Origin: CAVXXB01 sp963765585 | GTDB taxonomy: Bacteria; Calditrichota; Calditrichia; JAJRVZ01 | NCBI GenBank assembly: GCA_963765585.1 | Contig: CAVXXB010000022.1 | Coordinates: 62,001 to 126,000 of the forward strand | Direction: 5' to 3' | DNA: 64,000 nucleotides | Part shown: positions 56,540-64,000 of the stretch, piece after piece | Numbering within the stretch: the first letter of the stretch is position 1 | Layout of the letters: each line of letters opens with the position of its first letter | Position numbers and translations under genes: made by a program | The notes under the pieces: model-generated | Databases searched by the model: none | What the model saw: only the letters and a program-made list of their open reading frames with translations | Told to the model about the DNA's origin: nothing

Positions 56540-56881
56540 TCAATATTTAACTGATCTGAACTTTGAGTGAATGTCTCCTTTTTTCCGTTTACGAAATACT
56601 GAATCGGTTATCAATCCTGCAAAATCCAAATAGATATTATCCTGCAAATCATCAAGAGCGTGTAAGACAATTAAGTTTTTGGCTTCAATACGGGCAAATG
56701 ACGGAAAAATTTGAACTTCCAGTTTATAAGAGAGGACATCAAATAGTTCTGATCCTATGGCATTAAGTTTATTATCATCAAATGCCTGCCAATTATCACC
56801 ATGATGATAAACTGTCTGAGAGAATAGGTTCCCGTACATAAAAACAATATAGATAATCAGATGTGAAAGGGTTGAATTCAT
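56540..56881 (-). CDS. M1-family metallopeptidase, N-terminal part (frameshifted)
   Basis: Begins with a signal peptide (MNSTLSHLIIYIVFMYGNLF, cleaved after SQ) and the N-terminal beta domain of M1 peptidases (ELFDVLSYKLEVQIFPSFAR). At about 56595 one extra C after GVF-like TDSVF shifts the frame; in the other frame VNGKKETFTQSSDQLNIEIS continues straight into the M1 body. With that base removed the protein is about 633 residues, normal for the group. Confidence 0.78.
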   Translation of the reverse strand: MNSTLSHLIIYIVFMYGNLFSQTVYHHGDNWQAFDDNKLNAIGSELFDVLSYKLEVQIFPSFARIEAKNLIVLHALDDLQDNIYLDFAGLITDSVFRKRKKGDIHSKFRSVKY

Positions 56882-57034
56882 ATTAATATATAATTGGCTT
56901 TGTCGATGATTATTAATTAAATATATTAATTAAAGCAAAAATTATTAAAATTAATTCACTTTATTGCAAAAAAAAGACTATTTTTAATGTAATACATGTT
57001 TTAACAAAATTTGTTCAGGTAATCAGGAGGAATT

Positions 57035-57382
57035 ATGTCGGATAAAGGTGATAAATTTTTTAAAGGACTCATTTGGGGCGGTATTATCGGAGGAGTTCTG
57101 GGCGTTTTATATGCGCCTAAGAGTGGGCGTGAGACCAGAGAAGAACTCTCCGGTGAATCAGAGAAACTGCTAAATCAGTTTAAGACAGATATTGAGAGTG
57201 CAAAAAAAGCGGCACTAAAATCATTCGATCAGGGCAAAGATCTTCTTATTGAGAAATTGGTGCATGATGAAGATGTAACCGAACCAGCCGCACCCGATCT
57301 TTTAGAAAAAAGTGATGAAGTAAAACGGCCAAAGCGAAAAAGACCGGCAAGAACAAAAACCAAAAGAGAAAAAGACGCATAA
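57035..57382 (+). CDS. YtxH-domain protein
   Basis: A 115-residue small membrane protein: one N-terminal glycine-rich helix (GLIWGGIIGGVLGVLYAPKS) with the YtxH signature APKSGRETREEL, then a charged helix (LLNQFKTDIESAKKAALKSF) and a basic Lys/Arg/Pro tail. YtxH proteins are general-stress related in Bacillus and have no known mechanism. AGGAGG lies 5 bases before the ATG. It forms a pair with the following gene (20 bp apart). Confidence 0.85.
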   Translation: MSDKGDKFFKGLIWGGIIGGVLGVLYAPKSGRETREELSGESEKLLNQFKTDIESAKKAALKSFDQGKDLLIEKLVHDEDVTEPAAPDLLEKSDEVKRPKRKRPARTKTKREKDA

Positions 57383-57402
57383 TATTAATTAGGAGATAAC
57401 TC

Positions 57403-57750
57403 ATGCCTATCTGGGAATTTGCACTGGTGCTATTTTTACTGGTTTTGTCGGTGTTACTCATATACTTAATTCCGGCTGTTATAAATCTTAATCGGGCTGC
57501 CAAAAAATTTACAAAAACAATTGATACCGTGAACGAAGATTTACCGGATATTTTATATGATGTCAGTGAAATGACGTATAGCGCGTCCAACAGCATTAAA
57601 CGTGTTGAAAATACAATTAATAATCTGGGTGAAATGGAAAAGACGTTTTCCAATGAAATAAAAAGGCCAATATTAGAGGCAGCGTCAACACTTGCCGGTT
57701 TTTTACAGGCAATTCAAACCTTTATCTCCTTTTTTGTTAAGAAGAAATAG
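57403..57750 (+). CDS. small membrane protein, DUF948-like
   Basis: A 115-residue protein with a single N-terminal membrane helix (WEFALVLFLLVLSVLLIYLI) and a long helical, coiled-coil-prone remainder (KKFTKTIDTVNEDLPDILYD, VSEMTYSASNSIKRVENTIN). The pattern and the position behind a YtxH gene are typical of DUF948-type proteins. Role unknown. Its stop lies 3 bp before the convergent NtrC-type gene. Confidence 0.8.
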   Translation: MPIWEFALVLFLLVLSVLLIYLIPAVINLNRAAKKFTKTIDTVNEDLPDILYDVSEMTYSASNSIKRVENTINNLGEMEKTFSNEIKRPILEAASTLAGFLQAIQTFISFFVKKK

Positions 57751-57753
57751 CAC

Positions 57754-59115
57754 TTATAAATTATATTTATTTACTTTATTTCTCATGGTCCTGATGCTGA
57801 AACCAAGTCGGTCTGCAGCATGGGTTTTATTTCCTTTGGTTTCTTCTAGAGCTTTTTGTATTATAATTTTTTCAGCATACTCTAACTGCTCTTTATAATT
57901 TAAATTACCCATATCACTCATGTCGGGAACATCCAATTCCTTGCTGCTGGTTTTGATATAAGCGGGGAGATCTTCTGGCCTGATATAATTTGACTCACTT
58001 AAAACAACTGCATTTTCGATGGCATTCTCAAGTTCTCTGACATTTCCGGGCCAGGGATAATTCATACATATATTAAATGCGTCAGGGACAATTCCTTCAA
58101 TTTTTTTATTATTCTTTTCGGCAAATTTATGTAAAAAGTGCTCTGTGAGAGGGCCCACATCTTCCTTACGATCTCGCAAAGCGGGTATCAAAATCGGAAT
58201 CACATTAAGCCGGTAGTACAAATCCTCCCTAAACTGACCGTCTTTAATTGCCTGCTCAAGATTACGGTTGGTTGCCGTAATCAGCCTCACATCCACGTTA
58301 ATCAAACTGGTTCCGCCTACACGGGCAAACCTTTTCTCCTGTAAGAATCGCAATAATTTTATTTGAACATTGGGTGAAAGATCACCAATCTCATCTAAAA
58401 AGATGGTACCGCCATCGGCTACCTCAAATTTCCCTTTCATGGTTTTGTGGGCGCCGGTAAAAGACCCCTTTTCATGTCCGAATAATTCACTCTCTAATAA
58501 CGTTTCCGGTATGGATGAACAATTTATTTCCATCATGACTTTATTTTTACGATGGCTGTTATAATGTATTGCCCGGGCTACCAATTCCTTACCGGTTCCG
58601 CTTTCTCCCCGGACAATTATGGTTGCATCAGTCGTTGCGATTTTATTTATCTTAGCAAACACTTCCTGCATTTTCCCGCTGGATCCAATAATATTTTCAT
58701 ACTGATACTTTTTTTCCATCCTGTCTTTGAGCACATTATAATCCTGCCGCAGCTTCTGCTCATTGATCGCTTTGGAAATGACAATCAGCAATTCATCGAT
58801 ATCAATCGGTTTGGTAAGGTAATCATATATCCCTTGCTTCATGGCACTGACTGCATGCTTTACGGAACCAAAGGCCGTCATCATAACCACCATCAGGTCC
58901 GATTGTTCTTTCCATGCCAGCTTAGCGAGCTCGAGACCATCAAAATCCGGCAGCAACAGATCCGTTATCATTATGTTGAAATGACCATTTCGAATCTCGT
59001 TCATGGCAGTATGTCCGTCCAATGCTTTTATTACATCATAGCTTTCCATACCGAGAATTTCAGCCAGACCGTCCAGGGTATTCCGATCATCTTCAACCAA
59101 CAGGATCTTGTTCAT
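57754..59115 (-). CDS. sigma-54-dependent response regulator, NtrC family
   Basis: A 453-residue regulator. The receiver domain (1-120) has the acidic pair VEDD, phosphoacceptor Asp in IMITDLLLPDFDG and Lys in YLTKPID. The AAA+ domain has Walker A VRGESGTGKELVARAI, the sigma-54 contact loop in GSFTGA (a Ser variant of GAFTGA) and Walker B GGTIFLDEIGDLS. A Fis-type helix-turn-helix ends the protein (NKTHAADRLGFSIRTMRNKV). It should activate sigma-54 promoters when phosphorylated by the adjacent kinase, whose gene overlaps it by 4 bp. Confidence 0.95.
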   Translation of the reverse strand: MNKILLVEDDRNTLDGLAEILGMESYDVIKALDGHTAMNEIRNGHFNIMITDLLLPDFDGLELAKLAWKEQSDLMVVMMTAFGSVKHAVSAMKQGIYDYLTKPIDIDELLIVISKAINEQKLRQDYNVLKDRMEKKYQYENIIGSSGKMQEVFAKINKIATTDATIIVRGESGTGKELVARAIHYNSHRKNKVMMEINCSSIPETLLESELFGHEKGSFTGAHKTMKGKFEVADGGTIFLDEIGDLSPNVQIKLLRFLQEKRFARVGGTSLINVDVRLITATNRNLEQAIKDGQFREDLYYRLNVIPILIPALRDRKEDVGPLTEHFLHKFAEKNNKKIEGIVPDAFNICMNYPWPGNVRELENAIENAVVLSESNYIRPEDLPAYIKTSSKELDVPDMSDMGNLNYKEQLEYAEKIIIQKALEETKGNKTHAADRLGFSIRTMRNKVNKYNL

Positions 59116-60998
59116 CGTGACAACTCCATTGCCGCAAATTCCTTATCTTTTATCCCGACTATTTGTGATTTTACCGGAATATTAATGATTATTTTTGTGA
59201 ATTCAGATTGCTTGCTGATCACATCAATGTTCCCAAAGTGCCCATCAACAATTTGCTTTGCAATCGCCAGACCTAAGCCCGTTCCGGTTTTTTTTGAAGT
59301 ATAGTAAAACTCAAAGATATCATTGATTTTATCTTCAGGAATGCCAATGCCCGTATCAGTTATTTCTATACGCAAGGACTCAATCATTTGTTCTGATTTG
59401 TTTTTCATTTTTTGAACACTGGTTTTAATGGTTAGTGCTCCATCATCAGACATTGCCTGCAGTGAATTTATAATAATATTGTGAAAAACTTGTTTCATTT
59501 GATCCCGGTCTACATTGGCCAGAATTTTTTCTCCACAATACTCCTTAACCAATCCTATATTCTGTTGCTTCAAATTACCCTCATGCATGAGAATGACTTC
59601 ATCCAGTACATCATGTAAATCGTTTGGTAAAAAATCAAATCTGGGCGGACGGGATATCATGAGGAAATTATTGATCAAATTATCCATGCGCTGAATTTCT
59701 GAAACGATAATACCATAATATTTCAATTTTTTATCTAAATCCCCATCCGGGCGTTCAATTTCGCGCTTCAATATTTGCATATTGATGTTCATACTATTCA
59801 ACGGATTTCTAATCTCATGACTGACCAGAGTAGCAAATTTGCTCATTGCAGCCAGTCTTTCCACGCGCCGTAATTTACGCTGATGATCCAGTATTTTTTC
59901 TGCCATGGCATTAAACTCTTCTGCCAGAACCTCTATCTCAACAAATTTTTCAATTGATATCCGATAGTCCAGATCACCTTCGGCATAGCGTTTAACCCCT
60001 GCCACCAGAGTATTAATTGGTTGGGTAATCCGTTTCTCTAACAGATATGCAAGCAGCACCGCAATCATAATTACCAGACCAACAAAAGCAAAAACCTGAT
60101 ATAGCATTCGGGTAGCGACATTATATGCTTCCACAACCGGTTGTTGAATAACCACGATCCAGTCATAGGGCTTTAGATATGAAAAGGTTCCCAGCATTTC
60201 GACTTCATCAAATGAAGAAAAAACATGCGACGTTTCGGTGGTATCCGAAAAGCTGAAAATCAAACTCGAATCGATCACACTTACGCGATCGAGAACTTTT
60301 TTCTTATCCGGATGAGCTATTAATTGACCCTTCTTGCTGATAATAAACGCAGATCCCGACTCCCCGACCATAATTGAATCAACCACATCCCAGATACTTG
60401 TTAGGTTAATTTCACCTGCCAGAATGCCAACAATTTCATCAAACCGCCTTATCGGGTGCGATGATATAACATAGGGTTCCTTTGCTTCATTAAACATAAC
60501 ATCAGAAAAAAAACTATGGCCCTGTATTGAGATTTTGAAAAACTCTTCGTTATCATAATTCATAATCGTTTCTTCAAAATCAGTAGAAGTGGTTAAGGTA
60601 CCCAGAGTATCTACAATTATTATTCGATTAAAAATCAGGTCATCCGATCGAATTTTGTTTAGTATTAACCCCTGAGTAAAGGGACTCATTTCTAAGATAT
60701 CCTGAGTTTCCCTCAGGATTTTCAAAGTCTTGATTGGTATTTCAAGAAAAAACTTTATCTCATTATTTGCTCTTCTGCCAATTTCCACATGTTGACTTTT
60801 TACATATTCTAACAGGGATTCTCTGGTAACTGAGGTTAGAAACACACCGACCATTATTAATGGCAGGGCAGAAAGCAGGGTGAGTGTAAATAATAATCTT
60901 GTACTAAGCCGGGTTGATATACTTTCGTATATTCTGTTAGCAAAATTAGTAATACCCTCACTTATATTTTTGATTTGTTTTTTCAACATACCACTCAT
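59112..60998 (-). CDS. sensor histidine kinase with Cache-type domain
   Basis: A 628-residue inner-membrane kinase: TM1 (LLFTLTLLSALPLIMVGVFL, about 37-56), a large periplasmic dCache-like domain (about 60-290), TM2 (about 295-315), HAMP (about 318-370), a HisKA dimerisation helix with His in VSHEIRNPLNSMN, and a HATPase_c domain (N box NIIINSLQAM; G boxes DTGIGIPEDK and GTGLGLAIAKQI). It overlaps the solute-binding-protein gene by about 40 bp and the regulator by 4 bp, so all three form one operon. A start at 60989 is also possible. Confidence 0.93.
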   Translation of the reverse strand: MSGMLKKQIKNISEGITNFANRIYESISTRLSTRLLFTLTLLSALPLIMVGVFLTSVTRESLLEYVKSQHVEIGRRANNEIKFFLEIPIKTLKILRETQDILEMSPFTQGLILNKIRSDDLIFNRIIIVDTLGTLTTSTDFEETIMNYDNEEFFKISIQGHSFFSDVMFNEAKEPYVISSHPIRRFDEIVGILAGEINLTSIWDVVDSIMVGESGSAFIISKKGQLIAHPDKKKVLDRVSVIDSSLIFSFSDTTETSHVFSSFDEVEMLGTFSYLKPYDWIVVIQQPVVEAYNVATRMLYQVFAFVGLVIMIAVLLAYLLEKRITQPINTLVAGVKRYAEGDLDYRISIEKFVEIEVLAEEFNAMAEKILDHQRKLRRVERLAAMSKFATLVSHEIRNPLNSMNINMQILKREIERPDGDLDKKLKYYGIIVSEIQRMDNLINNFLMISRPPRFDFLPNDLHDVLDEVILMHEGNLKQQNIGLVKEYCGEKILANVDRDQMKQVFHNIIINSLQAMSDDGALTIKTSVQKMKNKSEQMIESLRIEITDTGIGIPEDKINDIFEFYYTSKKTGTGLGLAIAKQIVDGHFGNIDVISKQSEFTKIIINIPVKSQIVGIKDKEFAAMELSR

Positions 60999-62586
60999 AT
61001 CGGGGGGTGAGTCTGGTTTGTATATCCTGATTTCTTCTGATTACATTTTTTGTGTTTAGAAACCTGTTATGAATAGCAAAATAAGCCTGATCCTCAAAAA
61101 ATAAAAATACACAGGGTGCATATTCATAATACAAATACTGAATTCGTCTTATGTTCGGGATAAGCGCATTTGTTTGATAGGTTCTTTCCGTTCTTTCAAT
61201 AACCACATCCAGGATTCGTTCATTAAAATTTTTAAAGCCATTTACATTGTTGAGTTCCTCAAGATAGAACTGGCGGGGAATCTGGAGTGAATTTTCAGGA
61301 TCATATGAAAAACTTCTCAGAACCGCCTGATAGTTACCTTCGAATACCCGGCTTTCCAGTTCCGAGGCTTTTAGAGGACGGGGAATGACATTTATGCCCA
61401 GTTCTCCGACACTGATTGATATTAACCGGGCTATTGATTCCTGAAATGGCGATCCTTTTTCAAAATAAAATTCAAATTTTAATTCCCTGCCGTTCCGGAA
61501 TAATTTTCCGGATTTTTGTTTGGAATAGCCCATATCTTTAAGAATGTCCCGACTACCAAGGGGATCATATTTATACTGCCCCGAACCGCCAAAATAATAA
61601 TCTGAATTCGCATCAAGAAGATTGCCTGCAATATATGATTTATTGGGTAAATTTCTTTCCACCAGCAGGTTTTTATTTATTGCCTGATTTATAGTTTTTC
61701 TGACGTTCAATTCGTTGAATGGTCGTCGATTTGTATTTAATATTATATAGTATAGTTTCAGATTGTTTCGTTTGATCCAGGTAAAACTCGCAGCATCAGT
61801 AATTTGGTTAATCTTTCGATAACTGCTTTTATCATCCACTTCAATAACATCTATTTCTTCCTGTACAAATGCATCCAGTAAATCTTCATAACTATCATAG
61901 AATAAAATATCAATACCATTTAAATACGGTGGTTTTCTAAAATATTTTCGAAATGCATCCAGACGAATTTGAGATGGTAGGCTGGGACGAAAAATAAACG
62001 GACCGATTCCGATCGGTTGTGTATCGGGCAATTTGTAGACATTATCATAATCGAGCCAATTTGCATAGTGCTCCTGTTGCAGGATCGGAAACTGGCCCAG
62101 TTCTCTTGGGAAATTTTCCAAAGGATAATTCAGTATAAACTGAATTGCATGTGAGTTTAATATTTGAACTGACTGAATATATCCAGCCATAAACAGCTTG
62201 GGTGCCTGTAAAGCAAATTTCGCATACAGGTCATAACTAAATTTTACATCCCGTGCTTCAAGTGCAGATCCGTCATGAAAAAATATATCGGACTGTAATG
62301 TAATGGTCCAGATGCGTTCGTCTTCATCCTTTACAGTATAAGCAATACCATTTTTAAGTCGCCCGTCCGTGCCCAAAACAAACAATCCATCACCGAACAC
62401 CAGGTCATTTATCTCACTTTCGTATTCATCATTACTTATCAGGGGATTAAATTTAACCGGCTTGTTGTAGACATATCCGAGCTTTAACCGGTCTCCATCA
62501 AAGGGGTTCTCCTGGGCTATCTGCCCGAAGAGACTGCCGGAAATTACGGTAAGTAAAACGATGATTAAGCCAGAGACGATTCGCAA
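60958..62586 (-). CDS. extracellular solute-binding protein, family 5
   Basis: A 542-residue periplasmic binding protein with a signal peptide (VSGLIIVLLTVISGSLFGQI). Family 5 landmarks are LVFGDGLFVLGTDGRLKNGI, the region IWTITLQSDIFFHDGSALEA and DVKFSYDLYAKF, and PIGIGPFIFRPSL. Family 5 proteins usually bind peptides, nickel or opines for an ABC importer, but no permease or ATPase gene is here. Instead it heads an operon with a histidine kinase and an NtrC-type regulator, so it may act as the ligand-binding input of that two-component system. Confidence 0.9.
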   Translation of the reverse strand: MRIVSGLIIVLLTVISGSLFGQIAQENPFDGDRLKLGYVYNKPVKFNPLISNDEYESEINDLVFGDGLFVLGTDGRLKNGIAYTVKDEDERIWTITLQSDIFFHDGSALEARDVKFSYDLYAKFALQAPKLFMAGYIQSVQILNSHAIQFILNYPLENFPRELGQFPILQQEHYANWLDYDNVYKLPDTQPIGIGPFIFRPSLPSQIRLDAFRKYFRKPPYLNGIDILFYDSYEDLLDAFVQEEIDVIEVDDKSSYRKINQITDAASFTWIKRNNLKLYYIILNTNRRPFNELNVRKTINQAINKNLLVERNLPNKSYIAGNLLDANSDYYFGGSGQYKYDPLGSRDILKDMGYSKQKSGKLFRNGRELKFEFYFEKGSPFQESIARLISISVGELGINVIPRPLKASELESRVFEGNYQAVLRSFSYDPENSLQIPRQFYLEELNNVNGFKNFNERILDVVIERTERTYQTNALIPNIRRIQYLYYEYAPCVFLFFEDQAYFAIHNRFLNTKNVIRRNQDIQTRLTPRYEWYVEKTNQKYK

Positions 62587-62747
62587 ACGCCACTATCTCC
62601 ACTTTGGTATAGATGAAAATCTTAAGAAAAATAAGCTTATAAGGCAATAAATATAAATCTAATCTTACTTTACTGCTCTTGAACCTCTTGATTATGAACA
62701 TCACTATGATTAAAATAAATTGATAAATAATATCGGAAAATTTTATA

Positions 62748-63383
62748 GTGAAAAAAATTGGATTTCTTTATCTTTTATTACTGTTTTTACAATTGGCCTG
62801 TGGACGACCGGAGCCAGTTTCATACGATCTTGTCGACATTGCTCAAATTAATAAAAACATTATCTTAGATATTAAATACGCTACAAAAAACAATTTTTTA
62901 AACGAAGCAGTGTATCCGGCACCCCGCTGCTTCCTGGTTAAATTGGCCGCTATGAAGATTGATTCTATTCAATCAGAGCTGGAACAGCAGGGATTGGGTT
63001 TAAAAATTTTTGATGGGTATCGTCCTTTTTCTGTAACTGAAAAGATGTGGGAAATTTTGCCGGACGACAGGTATGTTGCCAATCCAAAAAACGGCTCACG
63101 ACATAACAGAGGTGCTGCTGTTGATTTAACTCTGGTGGACTCATTGGGCAATGAATTGGAGATGCCCACCGCTTTTGACGCTTTTACCGAAATTGCTGCA
63201 CATGCGTATCAAAATCTGCCTGAACACGTACTAAAGAATCGCGAACTACTGAGAACCATTATGGAAAAGTATGGTTTTACCCCAATAAAAAGCGAATGGT
63301 GGCATTACGATTTAAAGAACTATAAAAAATATCCGATTCTTAATGTATCGTTCAAGGATATTGATAAGTATGATGATCTGTAA
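62748..63383 (+). CDS. D-Ala-D-Ala dipeptidase, VanX/DdpX-like lipoprotein
   Basis: A 211-residue lipoprotein (lipobox QLAC, residues about 15-18) of peptidase family M15D. The zinc site reads SRHNRGAAVDLTLVD (His, Asp) and KSEWWHYDL (Glu, His), and FDGYRPFSVTEKMW holds the Arg. VanX cleaves D-Ala-D-Ala; chromosomal relatives such as DdpX recycle peptidoglycan. It is apparently a single gene with a GTG start; no vanA/H is nearby, so it probably serves cell-wall recycling rather than glycopeptide resistance. Confidence 0.88.
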   Translation: MKKIGFLYLLLLFLQLACGRPEPVSYDLVDIAQINKNIILDIKYATKNNFLNEAVYPAPRCFLVKLAAMKIDSIQSELEQQGLGLKIFDGYRPFSVTEKMWEILPDDRYVANPKNGSRHNRGAAVDLTLVDSLGNELEMPTAFDAFTEIAAHAYQNLPEHVLKNRELLRTIMEKYGFTPIKSEWWHYDLKNYKKYPILNVSFKDIDKYDDL

Positions 63384-63404
63384 ATTTTATAAAAAGGATT
63401 ACTG

Positions 63405-64000
63405 ATGGATACAAAATTAGGTGAATTTATATGGAATGATGGTGAATATGTAAAATGGGAAGATGCAAAGGTTCACATTATGTCCCATGTCATTCACTAT
63501 GGTTCTTCTGTATTTGAAGGAATCCGATCATATGACACCAACAACGGACCGGCGGTTTTCAGGTTAGAAGATCATATTAAACGCCTGCATGACTCGGCTA
63601 AAATATATCGCATGGATATCAAATGGAGCGTGGATGAGCTGTGCCAGGCTTGCCTTGAAACCGTAAGAAAGAACAACTTTGGCGCATGCTATATTCGTCC
63701 GGTCGTTTTTCGCGGATATGGAACCTTTGGAGTAAATCCGCTGCAAAGCCCATTGCAAACATATATTGCCACCTGGGAATGGGGAAAATATCTTGGCCCG
63801 GAGGCGCTGGAGCAGGGCGTGGATGTGTGCGTTTCGACCTGGAGTCGCATGGCAGCAAACACTTTGCCCGCTTTGGCAAAAGCTGCCGGAAACTATATGA
63901 ATGCGCAATTAATAAAAATGGAAGCGATTACAAATGGTTATACTGAAGGCATCGCACTGGATACCAATGGATATGTTTCTGAAGGAAGCGGCGAAAATAT
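63405..64000 (+). CDS. ilvE: branched-chain amino acid aminotransferase, truncated by window end
   Basis: An open frame from ATG 63405 (after AAAAAGGA) to the end of the window, about 199 residues so far. It matches class IV aminotransferases: HVIHYGSSVFEGIRSYDTNN at the start, RLEDHIKRLHDSAKIYRM and ACYIRPVVFRGYGTFGVNP. The PLP-binding lysine is in ALAKAAGNYMNAQLI. It transfers the amino group between Ile, Leu or Val and 2-oxoglutarate. It starts about 20 bp after the dipeptidase stop, so the two may be co-transcribed. The C-terminal third is outside the window. Confidence 0.9.
   Translation, partial: MDTKLGEFIWNDGEYVKWEDAKVHIMSHVIHYGSSVFEGIRSYDTNNGPAVFRLEDHIKRLHDSAKIYRMDIKWSVDELCQACLETVRKNNFGACYIRPVVFRGYGTFGVNPLQSPLQTYIATWEWGKYLGPEALEQGVDVCVSTWSRMAANTLPALAKAAGNYMNAQLIKMEAITNGYTEGIALDTNGYVSEGSGEN

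Noticed and set aside
62748..63383. Glycopeptide-resistance vanX
   Set aside because: No vanA, vanH, vanR or vanS gene is adjacent; a housekeeping recycling dipeptidase is the simpler reading.

Overview
The window looks like a draft chromosomal contig from a Gram-negative bacterium of the FCB group, most like Calditrichota, KSB1 or Ignavibacteriota relatives. The evidence is three secreted proteins with type IX secretion (T9SS, por) C-terminal sorting domains of the NYPNPFN type, lipoproteins with lipoboxes, outer-membrane beta-barrels, GxxExxY-family genes, AT-rich intergenic DNA and many short dispersed repeats. Lineage is inferred from these traits only; there is no rRNA. The window starts inside an ABC permease and ends inside ilvE.

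Layout. 1-5.5 kb: broken MacB-like permease, diguanylate cyclase, broken zinc-type alcohol dehydrogenase, class III nucleotide cyclase, DUF4386 membrane protein. 5.8-9.8 kb: redox cluster with a Crp/Fnr regulator, DUF6448 protein, cupin, a c-heme/CopD-like/cytochrome b5-like membrane protein and a hemerythrin. 9.9-12.5 kb: SGNH-TPR protein and a DUF454 protein. 12.8-21.9 kb: a tight plus-strand operon with an outer-membrane protein, an ICMT-like methyltransferase, an ABC exporter (ATPase and two FtsX permeases), a LolA-like protein, a PEP-synthase/rifampin-phosphotransferase-like dikinase (frameshifted) and a PlsY-like protein. 22-26.6 kb: lipoprotein, CrtI-like oxidoreductase, SDR, NTF2-like protein, beta-barrel. 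27-29.2 kb: AAA/DUF4143 ATPase, GIY-YIG nuclease, degenerate tRNA-derived repeats and tRNA-Asp. 29.3-42 kb: monomeric isocitrate dehydrogenase, T9SS cargo, broken APC permease, thymidylate-synthase-like protein, YfcC-like carrier, DUF2911 protein, epimerase, with repeats in most gaps. 42-47 kb: xylose locus (xylA, LacI-type regulator, divergent xylB) with a perfect operator palindrome. 47-57 kb: CsgG-like protein, a giant T9SS-sorted beta-helix/Fn3-like protein, a thioesterase, an intact GxxExxY gene, a T9SS-sorted M1 peptidase. 57-64 kb: YtxH protein, a solute-binding protein / histidine kinase / NtrC operon, a VanX-like dipeptidase and the start of ilvE.

Two features stand out. First, at least nine otherwise recognisable genes carry single-base frame changes, mostly one extra base, so either the assembly has an indel problem or gene decay is under way; each is flagged. 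Second, the gaps hold several families of short inverted-repeat elements: a hairpin family with a conserved core and TATCCTGT-type ends, CACAGAG-ended elements around GxxExxY genes or their remnants, tRNA-Asp-derived units beside GIY-YIG genes, and a MITE-like element.
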